From: JAMLHH01 sp037189845
Lineage (GTDB): Bacteria; Bacteroidota; Bacteroidia; Chitinophagales; JADIYW01
Reading direction: 5' to 3'
Assembly: GCA_037189845.1 (NCBI GenBank)
Contig: JBBCIS010000003.1
Coordinates: 372,001-436,000 of the forward strand
Length of the DNA: 64,000 nt
The notes under the pieces are model-generated. The model was not told where the DNA came from. It did not search any database and was given only the letters and a program-made list of their open reading frames with translations. Shown one piece after another: positions 9,146-17,092 of the stretch. Position 1 is the stretch's first letter. Each line of letters starts with the position of its first letter. The translations under genes and the position numbers were made by a program.

Positions 9146-10423
9146 TTAATAATGACATTTTGCACACTCAGTACCACCAATATCTTTCACGGTTACGTTA
9201 GCGCGCTCACCTTTTTTGATCTCGTCGTGATACTTCTCGAAAATTGAATAATAATCGTTATTAGCAAACTGTACATCAGTTTGACGGTGACAGTTGATAC
9301 ACCAGCCCATTGATAATGGAGCATATTGTTTCACCACTTCCATTTCCTGTACATTGCCGTGGCATGTCTGACACTCAATACCACCCACTTTCACGTGTTG
9401 AGAGTGATTGAAGTATACGTGGTCAGGAAGATTATGAATTTTCACCCACTGAATAGGCTTAGGAGCATTTTTGAAAGTGCTGGAAGCAGGATCCCATCCA
9501 CTGTACTCGTATATTTTAGCAATTTCTTTTGTTCCATGCTTAGGACCTTCCTGTACATATTTATGACAGTTCATACAAACTGCTACAGAAGGGATAACTG
9601 CGTGACGGCTTTTCTCCGCTCCGGTATGGCAATACTGACAGTCAATTTTATTCTGACCGGCATGCAATGCGTGAGAGAATTTGATAGGCTGCTCCGGCTC
9701 ATAACCCTGACTACGGCCTAAATCAATAGCGCCTTTCACCATATTATAGCCTAAGAATACCAGCCCAATAATTACCAGTACACTCAATACTTTTTTACCA
9801 AATAATTTTGAAGCAAGAGAGTCAGATTTTACTGTTTCACCAGTAGTTTTCTCTTGTACAAGCTTATCTAATTTAGAAGTAATAGATACTAAAGCGATAG
9901 CAATCAATGCCAAAGCTCCGATAACAGTGAACAATACCCATTTGTTAGGACCGGAAGAAGTTTCTTCTGTGTTTTTCTTTATATCTACTGGTGGTTTCTC
10001 TACTCCAATTCCCAACTGAACACCTTGCACATAATAATCAATAATGGAGACAACCTGCTCATCTGTCAACTGAGTAAAAGCTGACATCACAGATTTGTTG
10101 TTTTCATTGAAAATCTTGTTGGCATAGGCATCTCCTGATGCAATCAAAGCCTGAGAGTTCTGAGTCCATTTGATAATTTTCTCCTGAGATTCCCATCTTG
10201 TCCAGACATCTGCTAACGCAGGTCCTGTTAATTTTTGATCAACCTTGTGGCAGCTCGCACAATTTGCTTTGAACAACTTCTTGCCTTCTTCAATTCTTGC
10301 CTTATGATCAGCATTAGCTCCATCCAGTGCAACTGGCGTATAAGCATGTAGCTGAACCGGCAAAATTGTTGCTAGTGCGAATAGAAGGAAGAAAAATTTA
10401 AAACCGTTTCTGCAGTTAGACAT
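9146..10423 (-). CDS. actA: Alternative complex III subunit ActA: monoheme domain fused to pentaheme cytochrome
   Basis: 425 residues when started at 10423 (MSNCRNGFKFFFLLFALATI, a signal peptide). A longer reading from 10456 is open, but a perfect TAnnTTTG promoter element lies inside it at 10446-10453, so the shorter start is chosen. Six CxxCH heme motifs are present: CASCH near residue 54 in a class I cytochrome c domain, then CQYCH, CMNCH, CQTCH, CINCH and CAKCH in the C-terminal c3/NrfH-like half, the last one just before the stop. Two hydrophobic segments (about 160-180 and 213-232) separate the two heme regions. First gene of the operon; actB begins 41 bp later. Confidence 0.93.
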   Translation of the reverse strand: MSNCRNGFKFFFLLFALATILPVQLHAYTPVALDGANADHKARIEEGKKLFKANCASCHKVDQKLTGPALADVWTRWESQEKIIKWTQNSQALIASGDAYANKIFNENNKSVMSAFTQLTDEQVVSIIDYYVQGVQLGIGVEKPPVDIKKNTEETSSGPNKWVLFTVIGALALIAIALVSITSKLDKLVQEKTTGETVKSDSLASKLFGKKVLSVLVIIGLVFLGYNMVKGAIDLGRSQGYEPEQPIKFSHALHAGQNKIDCQYCHTGAEKSRHAVIPSVAVCMNCHKYVQEGPKHGTKEIAKIYEYSGWDPASSTFKNAPKPIQWVKIHNLPDHVYFNHSQHVKVGGIECQTCHGNVQEMEVVKQYAPLSMGWCINCHRQTDVQFANNDYYSIFEKYHDEIKKGERANVTVKDIGGTECAKCHY

Positions 10424-10445
10424 CGCAATTTTACTTTTTACCGTG

Positions 10446-10453
10446 CAAAAATA
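10446..10453 (-). promoter_or_regulatory. Candidate -7 element of the act-cox operon
   Basis: Minus strand TATTTTTG, an exact match to the Bacteroidota TAnnTTTG -7 consensus, 22 bp upstream of the actA start at 10423. The -33 region is only T-rich. It overlaps the longer possible actA reading frame, which argues for the shorter start. Confidence 0.5.
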
Positions 10454-10890
10454 CATTCTCCTTTCCGAAAAACGCTGAAATCGTTAAAAAAATTTAAATT
10501 TAGAATGACTCTAAATAAGTTTTAACAAATTGATTTTCTATTATTTACACATATTTTCAACGATATTTAATATTCAATTAACAGTAGAAAATGTTAAACG
10601 AATTACAGGGGATGAACAATCAATTTTTTACGTTCACATGACACAAGAAAAATCAAATCACATTTTATGACAATTCTCTGATAATCAAAACAACAACATT
10701 AGAATGTTATATAATACATAAGGCAGAAAAATTCACCGTTAGAAATTCGAAATAAAAAACACATCAAAAATTAACAATGTAAAATATAGTATTGAAAAAG
10801 TCGATGTTATAAACCTTTATCTAATTTCCTTGTTAAAAGCAATTGTGCAAATTGCCTGAGTTTTCATTTTATAAATATTGAACAAGCATC
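10454..10890. other. AT-rich divergent intergenic region between actA and a lipoprotein gene
   Basis: About 440 bp of very AT-rich sequence with no open frame that resembles a gene. It separates two divergent promoters (10446-10453 minus, 10891-10898 plus). No strong hairpin or repeat was seen. It could hold regulatory sites for the respiratory operon, but none is recognisable. Confidence 0.4.
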
Positions 10891-10898
10891 TATTTTTG
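10891..10898 (+). promoter_or_regulatory. Candidate -7 element for the lipoprotein gene
   Basis: TATTTTTG matches TAnnTTTG exactly and lies 38 bp upstream of the start at 10937. A TTG at 10878-10880 is too close to be a standard -33 element. Confidence 0.45.
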
Positions 10899-10936
10899 GT
10901 ACAATTTTAACTGACGATAATCATAAACAACTTTAT

Positions 10937-12115
10937 ATGAAATATCTGTACCTCTGTATAGTAGCTTCTGTCCTGATATCTGCCTGTGCAAGTGCTAAAA
11001 AAAGCTTTGAAAGGCAAGACTATGACGCCACAGTATATGCGCTCGTGGAAAAAATAGCTAAAAATAAAAAAGTCAAAGATGAAGATGTGCGGCTTTTGGA
11101 TGAGGCTTACTACAGAGCGCTGGACAGGGACAAGGATAAGGTTCTGCAGCTAAAATCATCTAACCGACCGGAATTATGGGTAGATATCTTTAATCTGTAT
11201 ACTAATATGATGAAACGGCAGGAAGCTGTACTACGTGTTTCCCCTGTTTATTATACCAATAGCAGTACTTTCCAGATCAATGCATTGGATTTTAACTCTT
11301 ACAGAGAAGAAGCCAGGGAAAAGGCTGCGGATTATCACTACAATGCTGCAAAACAGCTTCTAAGCTCAAATCTTCGCTCTGATGCCAGAAAAGCATACAA
11401 TCACCTGGATTGTATCTTTTATTACTACAAAGATTATAAAGATGCCAAAGAGCTTTTAAGTCTTGCTAAAGATCAGGGCACAGCACATGTATTGCTGACT
11501 GTAGATAAGAATCCCCAGCTGTTTTTACCTCAGGACTTCGAATATGAGCTTTTAAACTACAACTACGGTAGTGCTTTGAATGAATGGGTAGCTCTGTATA
11601 CCAGCTCCAATGCACGTAAAAATTTTGATTTTGCTGTCAGATTAGTCATTTCAGAATCTTATATTTCTCCGGGCGCGATAAAAGAGTCTTCCTACATTGA
11701 TGAAAAAGAGATAGAAGACGGCTGGCAATACGTTTATGACCACAGAGGAAATGTCATGAAGGATTCTTCCGGTAATGACATCAAGGTTCCCAAATACACA
11801 AAGTATTCTGCCAAAGTAGTAGAAGTTCAGATGCACCGCTCAGCAGCTATACGCGGCACTGTGGATTTTTATGATTTTGCGAGAAGAAGAAATGTAAAAC
11901 AGGAAGCCGCTCAGGGAGAGTCTGTATTTAATCACTATTATGCAACCTACTCCGGCAACAGAAATGCATTGAGCTCCGAATCATTAAAGAAAATCCAGAA
12001 CCAGCCGGCTCCGTTTCCTTCTGATCCGGATATGATTTTATTGGCGACCAATGAGCTGAAAAAGCAATTCAGAAATATCTTTTACGCAAACAGCAAAATA
12101 TTCAATTACGATTAG
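10937..12115 (+). CDS. Conserved-looking lipoprotein of unknown function
   Basis: 392 residues. The N-terminus MKYLYLCIVASVLISACAS is a lipoprotein signal with cysteine at about 17. The remainder is helical and charged for about 160 residues (possible TPR-like repeats around KAYNHLDCIFYYYKDYKDAKELL), then changes to a strand-rich half with VLLTVDKNPQLFLPQDFEYELLNY and PKYTKYSAKVVEVQMHRSAAIRGTVDFYDF. No catalytic motif is visible. It likely resides on the periplasmic face of a membrane. It is monocistronic: the gene behind it is separated by a terminator and a repeat. Function not recognised. Confidence 0.8.
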   Translation: MKYLYLCIVASVLISACASAKKSFERQDYDATVYALVEKIAKNKKVKDEDVRLLDEAYYRALDRDKDKVLQLKSSNRPELWVDIFNLYTNMMKRQEAVLRVSPVYYTNSSTFQINALDFNSYREEAREKAADYHYNAAKQLLSSNLRSDARKAYNHLDCIFYYYKDYKDAKELLSLAKDQGTAHVLLTVDKNPQLFLPQDFEYELLNYNYGSALNEWVALYTSSNARKNFDFAVRLVISESYISPGAIKESSYIDEKEIEDGWQYVYDHRGNVMKDSSGNDIKVPKYTKYSAKVVEVQMHRSAAIRGTVDFYDFARRRNVKQEAAQGESVFNHYYATYSGNRNALSSESLKKIQNQPAPFPSDPDMILLATNELKKQFRNIFYANSKIFNYD

Positions 12116-12156
12116 TATTGGGTATCTGGTATTGAGTATTGAGACTGCTAACGCAA
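12112..12156 (+). repeat. GTATTGAGTATTGAGAC tract ending in GCTAACGCAA
   Basis: Directly after the lipoprotein stop there is an imperfect tandem of the word GTATTGAG/GGTATCTG, followed by GCTAACGCAA at 12147-12156. The same layout recurs near 16600, 44390, 53738 and 63912 with different tandem words. Confidence 0.6.
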
Positions 12157-12227
12157 TAGATATCAGCGAAAACGGTGGTCTTCAAAGCTTCAAACATCAG
12201 GATTAGGACATACATCATAAAAATTAC

Positions 12228-12290
12228 AAAGCCCCTCACATTTCTGCGAGGGGCTTTTGCTTTATCTAAGAAGCTCAGAGCTTATTGAGC
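12228..12290 (+). repeat. Direct repeat copy 1 (terminator plus etfA tail copy)
   Basis: Contains the hairpin AAAGCCCCTC/GAGGGGCTTT with loop ACATTTCTGC (12228-12257), then TTATCTAAG.AGCTCAGAG.TTATTGAGC. The whole block is repeated almost exactly at 13001-13062, where it is the terminator and last codons of etfA. Here, on the minus strand, it would encode only a detached Ala-Gln-stop. The hairpin can still terminate the lipoprotein transcript. Confidence 0.85.
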
Positions 12291-12447
12291 TTGTGATAGA
12301 TGTATGATCCTTTGTATACTTGTCTGGGTTCACAGTACTAGCAAATACTATCCTACTTTAAAGAATATTTATCGTACGCTCAATAATTGTCTATTTATTC
12401 TGGGCAAGTAAATGACCAGCTTTTACTTTTAAGTATAAATTAAAAAT

Positions 12448-12999
12448 ATGGTGGAGTTTATAACTATTTTATTTTCTTTCCTCAAAGACTTTGAGTCTGA
12501 ACTTTCACGTGAAGAGATTCAAGAAAGGTACTTGACTATTAATGATTTCAAAAAACACTTTTTTAACTATAGAATAGCACTTCTCCCTATAAGAAACAAT
12601 ACGGACGTTGGAACAAAAGGGGACAAAAGTTATACTAATTACTTTGAGCTATGCAACGAGGCTAAAACAAAAATAAATAGCTACTATAATCATCTAACAA
12701 ATCACATACACTACTTCTTTCCAAAACAGGCCAATCGCATCTTATTTTTATCAAATAAGTTAAGTACTGAGTTGGCAGAGGCATTTCACATCCCTTACAA
12801 AAACAAAGATATCAGAGAGAATATCATATTCGGACATATGCCTAATTATCCTGACTATTTGAAAGAAAAATTAGATGAAATTGAAAATGAGATAAAGAAA
12901 CTAAAGGAATTAGCCATAGAGGAAGATTCTGTTACTTTCAAGCTTCAGAAGGTAATACGAAGGTTTAGATTCTATTTTGGGAAAGCTTGGAAGAAATAA
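12448..12999 (+). CDS. Orphan protein of unknown function between direct repeats
   Basis: 183 residues, not recognised. Predicted soluble, lysine/asparagine/isoleucine-rich, starting MVEFITILFSFLKDFESE and ending in a likely coiled coil (about 136-158, YLKEKLDEIENEIKKLKEL) followed by a basic tail RRFRFYFGKAWKK. No signal peptide or membrane helix. Codon use is more AT-rich than that of the flanking genes. The gene together with ~155 bp of leader is bracketed by two near-identical ~62-bp direct repeats, one of which is the natural 3' end of etfA, so the segment looks inserted. Its stop is immediately followed by the second repeat, whose hairpin can terminate it. Possible cargo gene of a small integrating element; no activity is proposed. 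Confidence 0.65.
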   Translation: MVEFITILFSFLKDFESELSREEIQERYLTINDFKKHFFNYRIALLPIRNNTDVGTKGDKSYTNYFELCNEAKTKINSYYNHLTNHIHYFFPKQANRILFLSNKLSTELAEAFHIPYKNKDIRENIIFGHMPNYPDYLKEKLDEIENEIKKLKELAIEEDSVTFKLQKVIRRFRFYFGKAWKK

Positions 13000-13000
13000 G

Positions 13001-13030
13001 AAAGCCCCTCACATTTCTGCGAGGGGCTTT
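13001..13030. terminator. Bidirectional hairpin between the orphan gene and etfA (repeat copy 2)
   Basis: Perfect 10-bp stem AAAGCCCCTC/GAGGGGCTTT with a 10-nt loop and T runs on both strands. It terminates etfBA from the right and the orphan gene from the left. The repeated block extends to 13062, into the etfA coding end. Confidence 0.85.
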
Positions 13031-13053
13031 GTTTTATCTAAGATGCTCAGAGA

Positions 13054-14025
13054 TTATTGAGCAGCTTTGAATTTTTTGATTGCCTCAGTCAATTTAGGCA
13101 CCACTTCGAAAGCATCTCCTACGATACCGTAGTCAGCAGCTTTGAAGAAAGGAGCTTCAGGGTCTTTGTTGATAACAACAATTACTTTAGACTGGTTGAC
13201 ACCTGCCAAGTGCTGGATAGCACCGGAGATACCAATAGCGAAGTATAAGTTAGGACGGATAGCAACACCTGTCTGTCCTACGTGTTCGTGATGAGGTCTC
13301 CATCCCACATCCGCTACCGGACGGGAACAAGCTGTTGTAGCACCTAAAGCATTTGCCAGGTCTTCGATGATACCCCAGTTTTCCGGACCTTTCAAACCAC
13401 GACCTGCAGAAACTACTAATTCAGCCTCAGGTAATGGTAATGTACTGCCTGTTGCACGGCTTACTTCCAACACTTTCACACCTGAAGCAGGGATGCTTGC
13501 AGAAGCAGCTTCAACAGCAGCAGAACCGCTACCTTTCACTGCACCGAAAGAATTAGGAACAAGACCTACGATTTTAACAGCAGTTTCTACTTTCACGAAA
13601 GCAAAAGCTTTTCCGGAGAAAGCAGCTTTTTTCACTACGAAACCGTTAGAAGTATCAGGAAGCGCAACAGCACCGGATACTAAACCAGCCTGTAATTTTA
13701 CAGATAATCTCGGAGCAACTGCTTTACCAGTTGAGCTTTGAGATAATACTACTACCTGAGCACCTGCAGACTGAGCTACCTGTGCCAATACAGAAGCGTA
13801 CACTCCTGAGTCGAATGCATCTAAAGAAGCGTCAGCAACATGCAAAACTTTTGCAGCGCCGTACTCTCCTAAAGCAGCTAAATCACCAGCAGCTACTGAA
13901 CCCAAAGCAACACCTACTGCTTCTGTACCTAACTGGCTTGCAACAGCAGCAGCATAAGAAGCTGCTTCGAAGCTATTTTTCTTAACGTGACCACCTACTG
14001 AGTCAACTAAAAATAATACTGACAT
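13054..14025 (-). CDS. etfA: Electron transfer flavoprotein alpha subunit
   Basis: 323 residues. The C-terminal FAD domain (about 195-315) has the family signature from GRGLKGPENWGIIEDL through SRPVADVGW, QTGVAIRPNLYFAIGISGAIQH and INKDPEAPFFKAADYGIVGD, which binds FAD. The N-terminal half is the alpha/beta domain shared with EtfB. With EtfB it forms a soluble heterodimer that takes electrons from acyl-CoA dehydrogenases and hands them to a membrane quinone reductase (not in this window). It starts 3 bp after etfB. The middle region is unusually rich in alanine and valine (ASASIPASGVKVLEVS), presumably a linker. Its last codons are duplicated at 12278-12290. Confidence 0.97.
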   Translation of the reverse strand: MSVLFLVDSVGGHVKKNSFEAASYAAAVASQLGTEAVGVALGSVAAGDLAALGEYGAAKVLHVADASLDAFDSGVYASVLAQVAQSAGAQVVVLSQSSTGKAVAPRLSVKLQAGLVSGAVALPDTSNGFVVKKAAFSGKAFAFVKVETAVKIVGLVPNSFGAVKGSGSAAVEAASASIPASGVKVLEVSRATGSTLPLPEAELVVSAGRGLKGPENWGIIEDLANALGATTACSRPVADVGWRPHHEHVGQTGVAIRPNLYFAIGISGAIQHLAGVNQSKVIVVINKDPEAPFFKAADYGIVGDAFEVVPKLTEAIKKFKAAQ

Positions 14026-14028
14026 GGA

Positions 14029-14772
14029 TTAGATTGCTTTTGCTTCGTTATGTAATAATGTTACAAGTTCTTCTACGTTATCAGGAGATATCAATTTCAC
14101 TGCAGCTTTAGCCGGAGGTAATTCATATTTCACGATAGAAGTCAATGCAGGAGCAGCAACAGCAGGAACCACTTTCAAAGGTTTGGTTTTTGCAGCCATG
14201 ATACCTTTCATATTAGGGATTCTTTGCTCAGCCATACCTTTAGCAGCGCTCAATACAAACGGAGCAGCTACTTCTACTACTTCTTTACCACCTTCAATCT
14301 CACGTGTAACTGTAGCAGTACTACCGCTCACTTCTAATTTAGTAGCATAAGAAACAAAAGGACTATCCAATAACTCAGCTAACATACCACCGATGTTAGA
14401 ACCGTTATAGCTGATAGTTTCTTTACCTAAAAGGATTACATCATAACCACCATCTTTAGCAACAGCAGCGATGTTGGAAGCAACTCCGAAAGCGTCCAAT
14501 TCATCAGCGCCATCTATACGGATAGCATCATCAGCACCGATAGCCAATGCTTTACGAATCACCTGATCATTAGCAGCAGGACCTACGTTTACAACTGTAA
14601 CGGATCCACCATTTGCTTCTTTTAATTCCAAAGCACGCACCAAAGCGTACCACTCGTCGTAAGGATTCAGAATCCACTGAACCTTATCGTTGTTAAATTT
14701 AGTGTCGTTATCTACAAACGAAATCTTTGTAGTTGTATCCGGCACTAAACTAATGCATACCAAGAATTTCAT
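14029..14772 (-). CDS. etfB: Electron transfer flavoprotein beta subunit
   Basis: 247 residues, opening MKFLVCISLVPDTTTKISFV with the typical K-V-x-V-P start of the family, followed by NPYDEWYALVRALELKE, the adenine nucleotide (AMP) pocket motif GADDAIRID and the recognition-loop area DVILLGKETISYNGSNIGGMLAELLDSPF. It binds AMP and partners with EtfA. First gene of a two-gene operon with 3 bp between the stop of etfB and the start of etfA. A near-match -7 element (TATATTTT) sits at about 14805-14812 on the minus strand. Confidence 0.97.
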   Translation of the reverse strand: MKFLVCISLVPDTTTKISFVDNDTKFNNDKVQWILNPYDEWYALVRALELKEANGGSVTVVNVGPAANDQVIRKALAIGADDAIRIDGADELDAFGVASNIAAVAKDGGYDVILLGKETISYNGSNIGGMLAELLDSPFVSYATKLEVSGSTATVTREIEGGKEVVEVAAPFVLSAAKGMAEQRIPNMKGIMAAKTKPLKVVPAVAAPALTSIVKYELPPAKAAVKLISPDNVEELVTLLHNEAKAI

Positions 14773-14833
14773 ATTTTTGAAAGAATTTTGTTTTAAGCTT
14801 TGCGAAAATATACATTTTTAAGGATTTTTTATA

Positions 14834-15160
14834 ATGATGGACAGGTTAGAAAGACTAAAGGTGCTGGCACAGGAACGACCGGATGATGCATTCACGATTT
14901 TTGCGCTTGCAAAAGAGTATGAGAAAAATGGTGATACAGAAAATTCATTGAAGCACTACTATCAGATCACGGAACAAAATCCGGACTATGTCGGGACTTA
15001 TTATCATTTAGGAAAGCTTTTAGAACTGGATAATCAGGAAAATGAAGCATTATCTGTGTATAAAAAAGGAATAGAAATCGCTCAGAAAGTCAATGACCTC
15101 CACGCCTTGGCTGAGCTCAGAAATGCTTATCAGAATCTTCAGATCGAAATGGATCTTTAA
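14834..15160 (+). CDS. Small tetratricopeptide-repeat protein
   Basis: 108 residues made of about two and a half TPR units: DAFTIFALAKEYEKNGDTEN, SLKHYYQITEQNPDYVGTYYHLGKLLE and EALSVYKKGIEIAQKVNDLHALAELRNAYQ. No signal peptide, so it is cytoplasmic and probably a protein-protein adaptor. It lies divergently from etfB across ~60 bp and 33 bp before tilS, so it may be cotranscribed with tilS. The first two codons are ATGATG; either could start. Confidence 0.85.
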   Translation: MMDRLERLKVLAQERPDDAFTIFALAKEYEKNGDTENSLKHYYQITEQNPDYVGTYYHLGKLLELDNQENEALSVYKKGIEIAQKVNDLHALAELRNAYQNLQIEMDL

Positions 15161-15193
15161 ACCTTAATTAGATTCATTCTTAAAAATTATTTA

Positions 15194-16570
15194 ATGCTGG
15201 ACAACGTAAAAAACGCCCTCATTTCTTCCAATTTATTCAATAAATCGACTTCTTTGTTGATTGCATGCAGCGGAGGAAGAGATTCCATGGCATTATTGCA
15301 CGCTTTTGTTTCAGCCGAATTTTCAAAGATAGAGGTCGCTCACTGCAACTTCCAGTTGAGAAACGAGGAGTCTGATGGTGATGAGATTTTTATCCGGGAC
15401 TACTGCCAAAAACACAACATACCATTTCATACTGTACGTTTTGAAACTTCGGTTTTTGCCAAAGAAAATAGTGTATCCACACAAATGGCAGCCCGTACTC
15501 TGAGATACGAATGGCTGGAAACAGTCCGGAAAGAAAGGCAATTGCATCTTATAGCTGTCGCACATCACCAGGATGATCAGGTTGAAACAATTTTGCTTCA
15601 GCTGATACAAGGTACCGGCATACACGGACTCAAAGGCATGCTGGCTAAAAATGACAAAATCGTCCGCCCGTTTTTGAATATTTCCCGCCAGGAAATCAAT
15701 CAGTATGTGGAAGAGAATAAAATTTCTTACAGAGAAGACAGCTCAAATAATTCAACATATTATAAAAGGAATTTTGTCCGTCACGAAATCAGTCCGTTGC
15801 TGAAAAAAATTAATTCCAACTATTTACAGGAGTTATCAGAGTTTTCCCAAAGAATGCAGGAATCAGAATTTCTCTTTAATGAACAGGTAGAAAAAATCAG
15901 AAAAAAAGTGCTGGTTCCATGGAAAGAGGGATATCAGCTATACCTGACTTATTTACTGAATCATCCGGCTTGTAATACGCTTTTTCATGAGATGCTGACT
16001 CCGTTTGGATTGGGCAAGGAGCAAATCAAAGAGCTGTTGCTGACAGCCAAAGGTCTGAAAAAAGAGAATGCATCCGGTCAGACTTTCTATTCCGGCACAC
16101 ACAGGATGATTATGGACAAAAAATCTCTTTTCATTTTACCATTAGAGAATGAATTGACCTCTCTCCTAACCTATGATAAATGGCCGAATCAAATTATTTT
16201 CAATGATTATAAAATAGATGTGAGGTTGCAACCTGTTTCCAAAGTCAATATGCATCAATCTTCCCGCCATGCTTATCTGGATGCAGATAAGATCAACTTT
16301 CCGATACAAATCAGATTTCCTGAAACGGGTGATTATTTTTATCCCTTTGGTTTGGGTAAAGCGAAAAACGCTGAAAAAGCCGGCAAGAAAAAATTGTCCA
16401 AATTCTTTAAAGACATTAAATTATCTGTTGCAGAACGGGAACGGATTCCAGTTATCAAAAGCGGAGAAAGAATTCTTTGGATAGTCAATCACAGAATAGA
16501 TGACAGGTACAAAGTAACTGAAAGTACGAAAAATGTAGTCGTGCTGCTGATTACAAAAGGGTATGAGTGA
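15194..16570 (+). CDS. tilS: tRNA(Ile)-lysidine synthase
   Basis: 458 residues. The N-type ATP pyrophosphatase motif is SGGRDS (about 28-33) within LLIACSGGRDSMALLHAF, followed by VAHHQDDQVETILLQLIQG and GIHGLKGM, then the conserved REDSSNNSTYYKRNFVRHEI. The C-terminal domain includes RFPETGDYFYPFGLGKAKN and KKKLSKFFKDIKLS, typical of the TilS C-terminal region. The enzyme converts C34 of the CAU-anticodon isoleucine tRNA to lysidine using ATP and lysine, an essential step for AUA decoding. Length matches the family (430-460). It overlaps nothing and is followed by a long noncoding region. Confidence 0.96.
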   Translation: MLDNVKNALISSNLFNKSTSLLIACSGGRDSMALLHAFVSAEFSKIEVAHCNFQLRNEESDGDEIFIRDYCQKHNIPFHTVRFETSVFAKENSVSTQMAARTLRYEWLETVRKERQLHLIAVAHHQDDQVETILLQLIQGTGIHGLKGMLAKNDKIVRPFLNISRQEINQYVEENKISYREDSSNNSTYYKRNFVRHEISPLLKKINSNYLQELSEFSQRMQESEFLFNEQVEKIRKKVLVPWKEGYQLYLTYLLNHPACNTLFHEMLTPFGLGKEQIKELLLTAKGLKKENASGQTFYSGTHRMIMDKKSLFILPLENELTSLLTYDKWPNQIIFNDYKIDVRLQPVSKVNMHQSSRHAYLDADKINFPIQIRFPETGDYFYPFGLGKAKNAEKAGKKKLSKFFKDIKLSVAERERIPVIKSGERILWIVNHRIDDRYKVTESTKNVVVLLITKGYE

Positions 16571-16583
16571 GCAATTACGATTT

Positions 16584-16622
16584 TTGATTGACGATTGACG
16601 ATTGACGATTTCGCTGACGCAG
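16584..16622 (+). repeat. GATTGAC tandem tract ending in GCTGACGCAG
   Basis: Three tandem copies of the 8-bp-like word GATTGAC(G) (16585-16610) followed by GCTGACGCAG at 16613-16622, 15 bp after tilS. Same organisation as the tract at 12112, with a different tandem word. Confidence 0.55.
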
Positions 16623-17092
16623 GGAGACTCGAAACCATAAACAGGGTTGCAGAATGAAATGGTTCTACCACGAATTTAGTAGAGATTTTGTCTTATTGTG
16701 GTTCGAAAGCGTTTCGACAACAATCTTAATTGCAATCATCAAACACCGTGATTTTCTTTTTTCTTTCATACTTTTTTAGAAAAAGTATGGCAAAAATCGC
16801 GCCCGACTTTTCGGCGACCCACTTCATGCTCAATGGCTAAATCTTCTAAACTCACCACCTTGTGGGCGGTTCAAACAGTAGAAGATTTTACGCCATTTTC
16901 GTATTAGTGGGTATCCCGCCTGCAAAGCCAAGGGCGCAGAAAAGCACAGAGATTTGGGTGTAGATATATTTGTTTTACTCTTTGGGGCTTATCGCAGAAA
17001 ATTCTTTCTCCATTAAAATAGTGGTAGAACCAATGAAATAGACTAAAACTCCCAGCTATTTTTTAGAATACGGGAAAAATATCCATTTCAAT
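16623..17092. other. Noncoding region between convergent genes
   Basis: About 470 bp with no supportable gene. It includes one strong hairpin (16767-16789), a GC-richer stretch (about 16796-16960) containing TAGAAGATTTTACGCCATTTTCG and its partial inverse GGCTAAATCTTCTA, and two occurrences of GGTAGAACCAATGAAAT/GAAATGGTTCTACC (about 16655-16671 and 17022-17038) in inverted orientation, which bracket the region like ends of a degenerate repeat unit. Confidence 0.45.
16767..16789. terminator. Perfect hairpin between tilS and the FAD oxidoreductase gene
   Basis: CATACTTTTT TAG AAAAAGTATG: 10-bp arms with a 3-nt loop, in a T-rich setting between two convergent genes. It may act on both strands, although GC content of the stem is low; it may instead be part of a repeat. 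Confidence 0.45.

Noticed and set aside
13367..13985. Plus-strand frames opposite etfA (124 and 84 codons)
   Set aside because: Low-complexity peptides on the opposite strand of a well-supported etfA gene.
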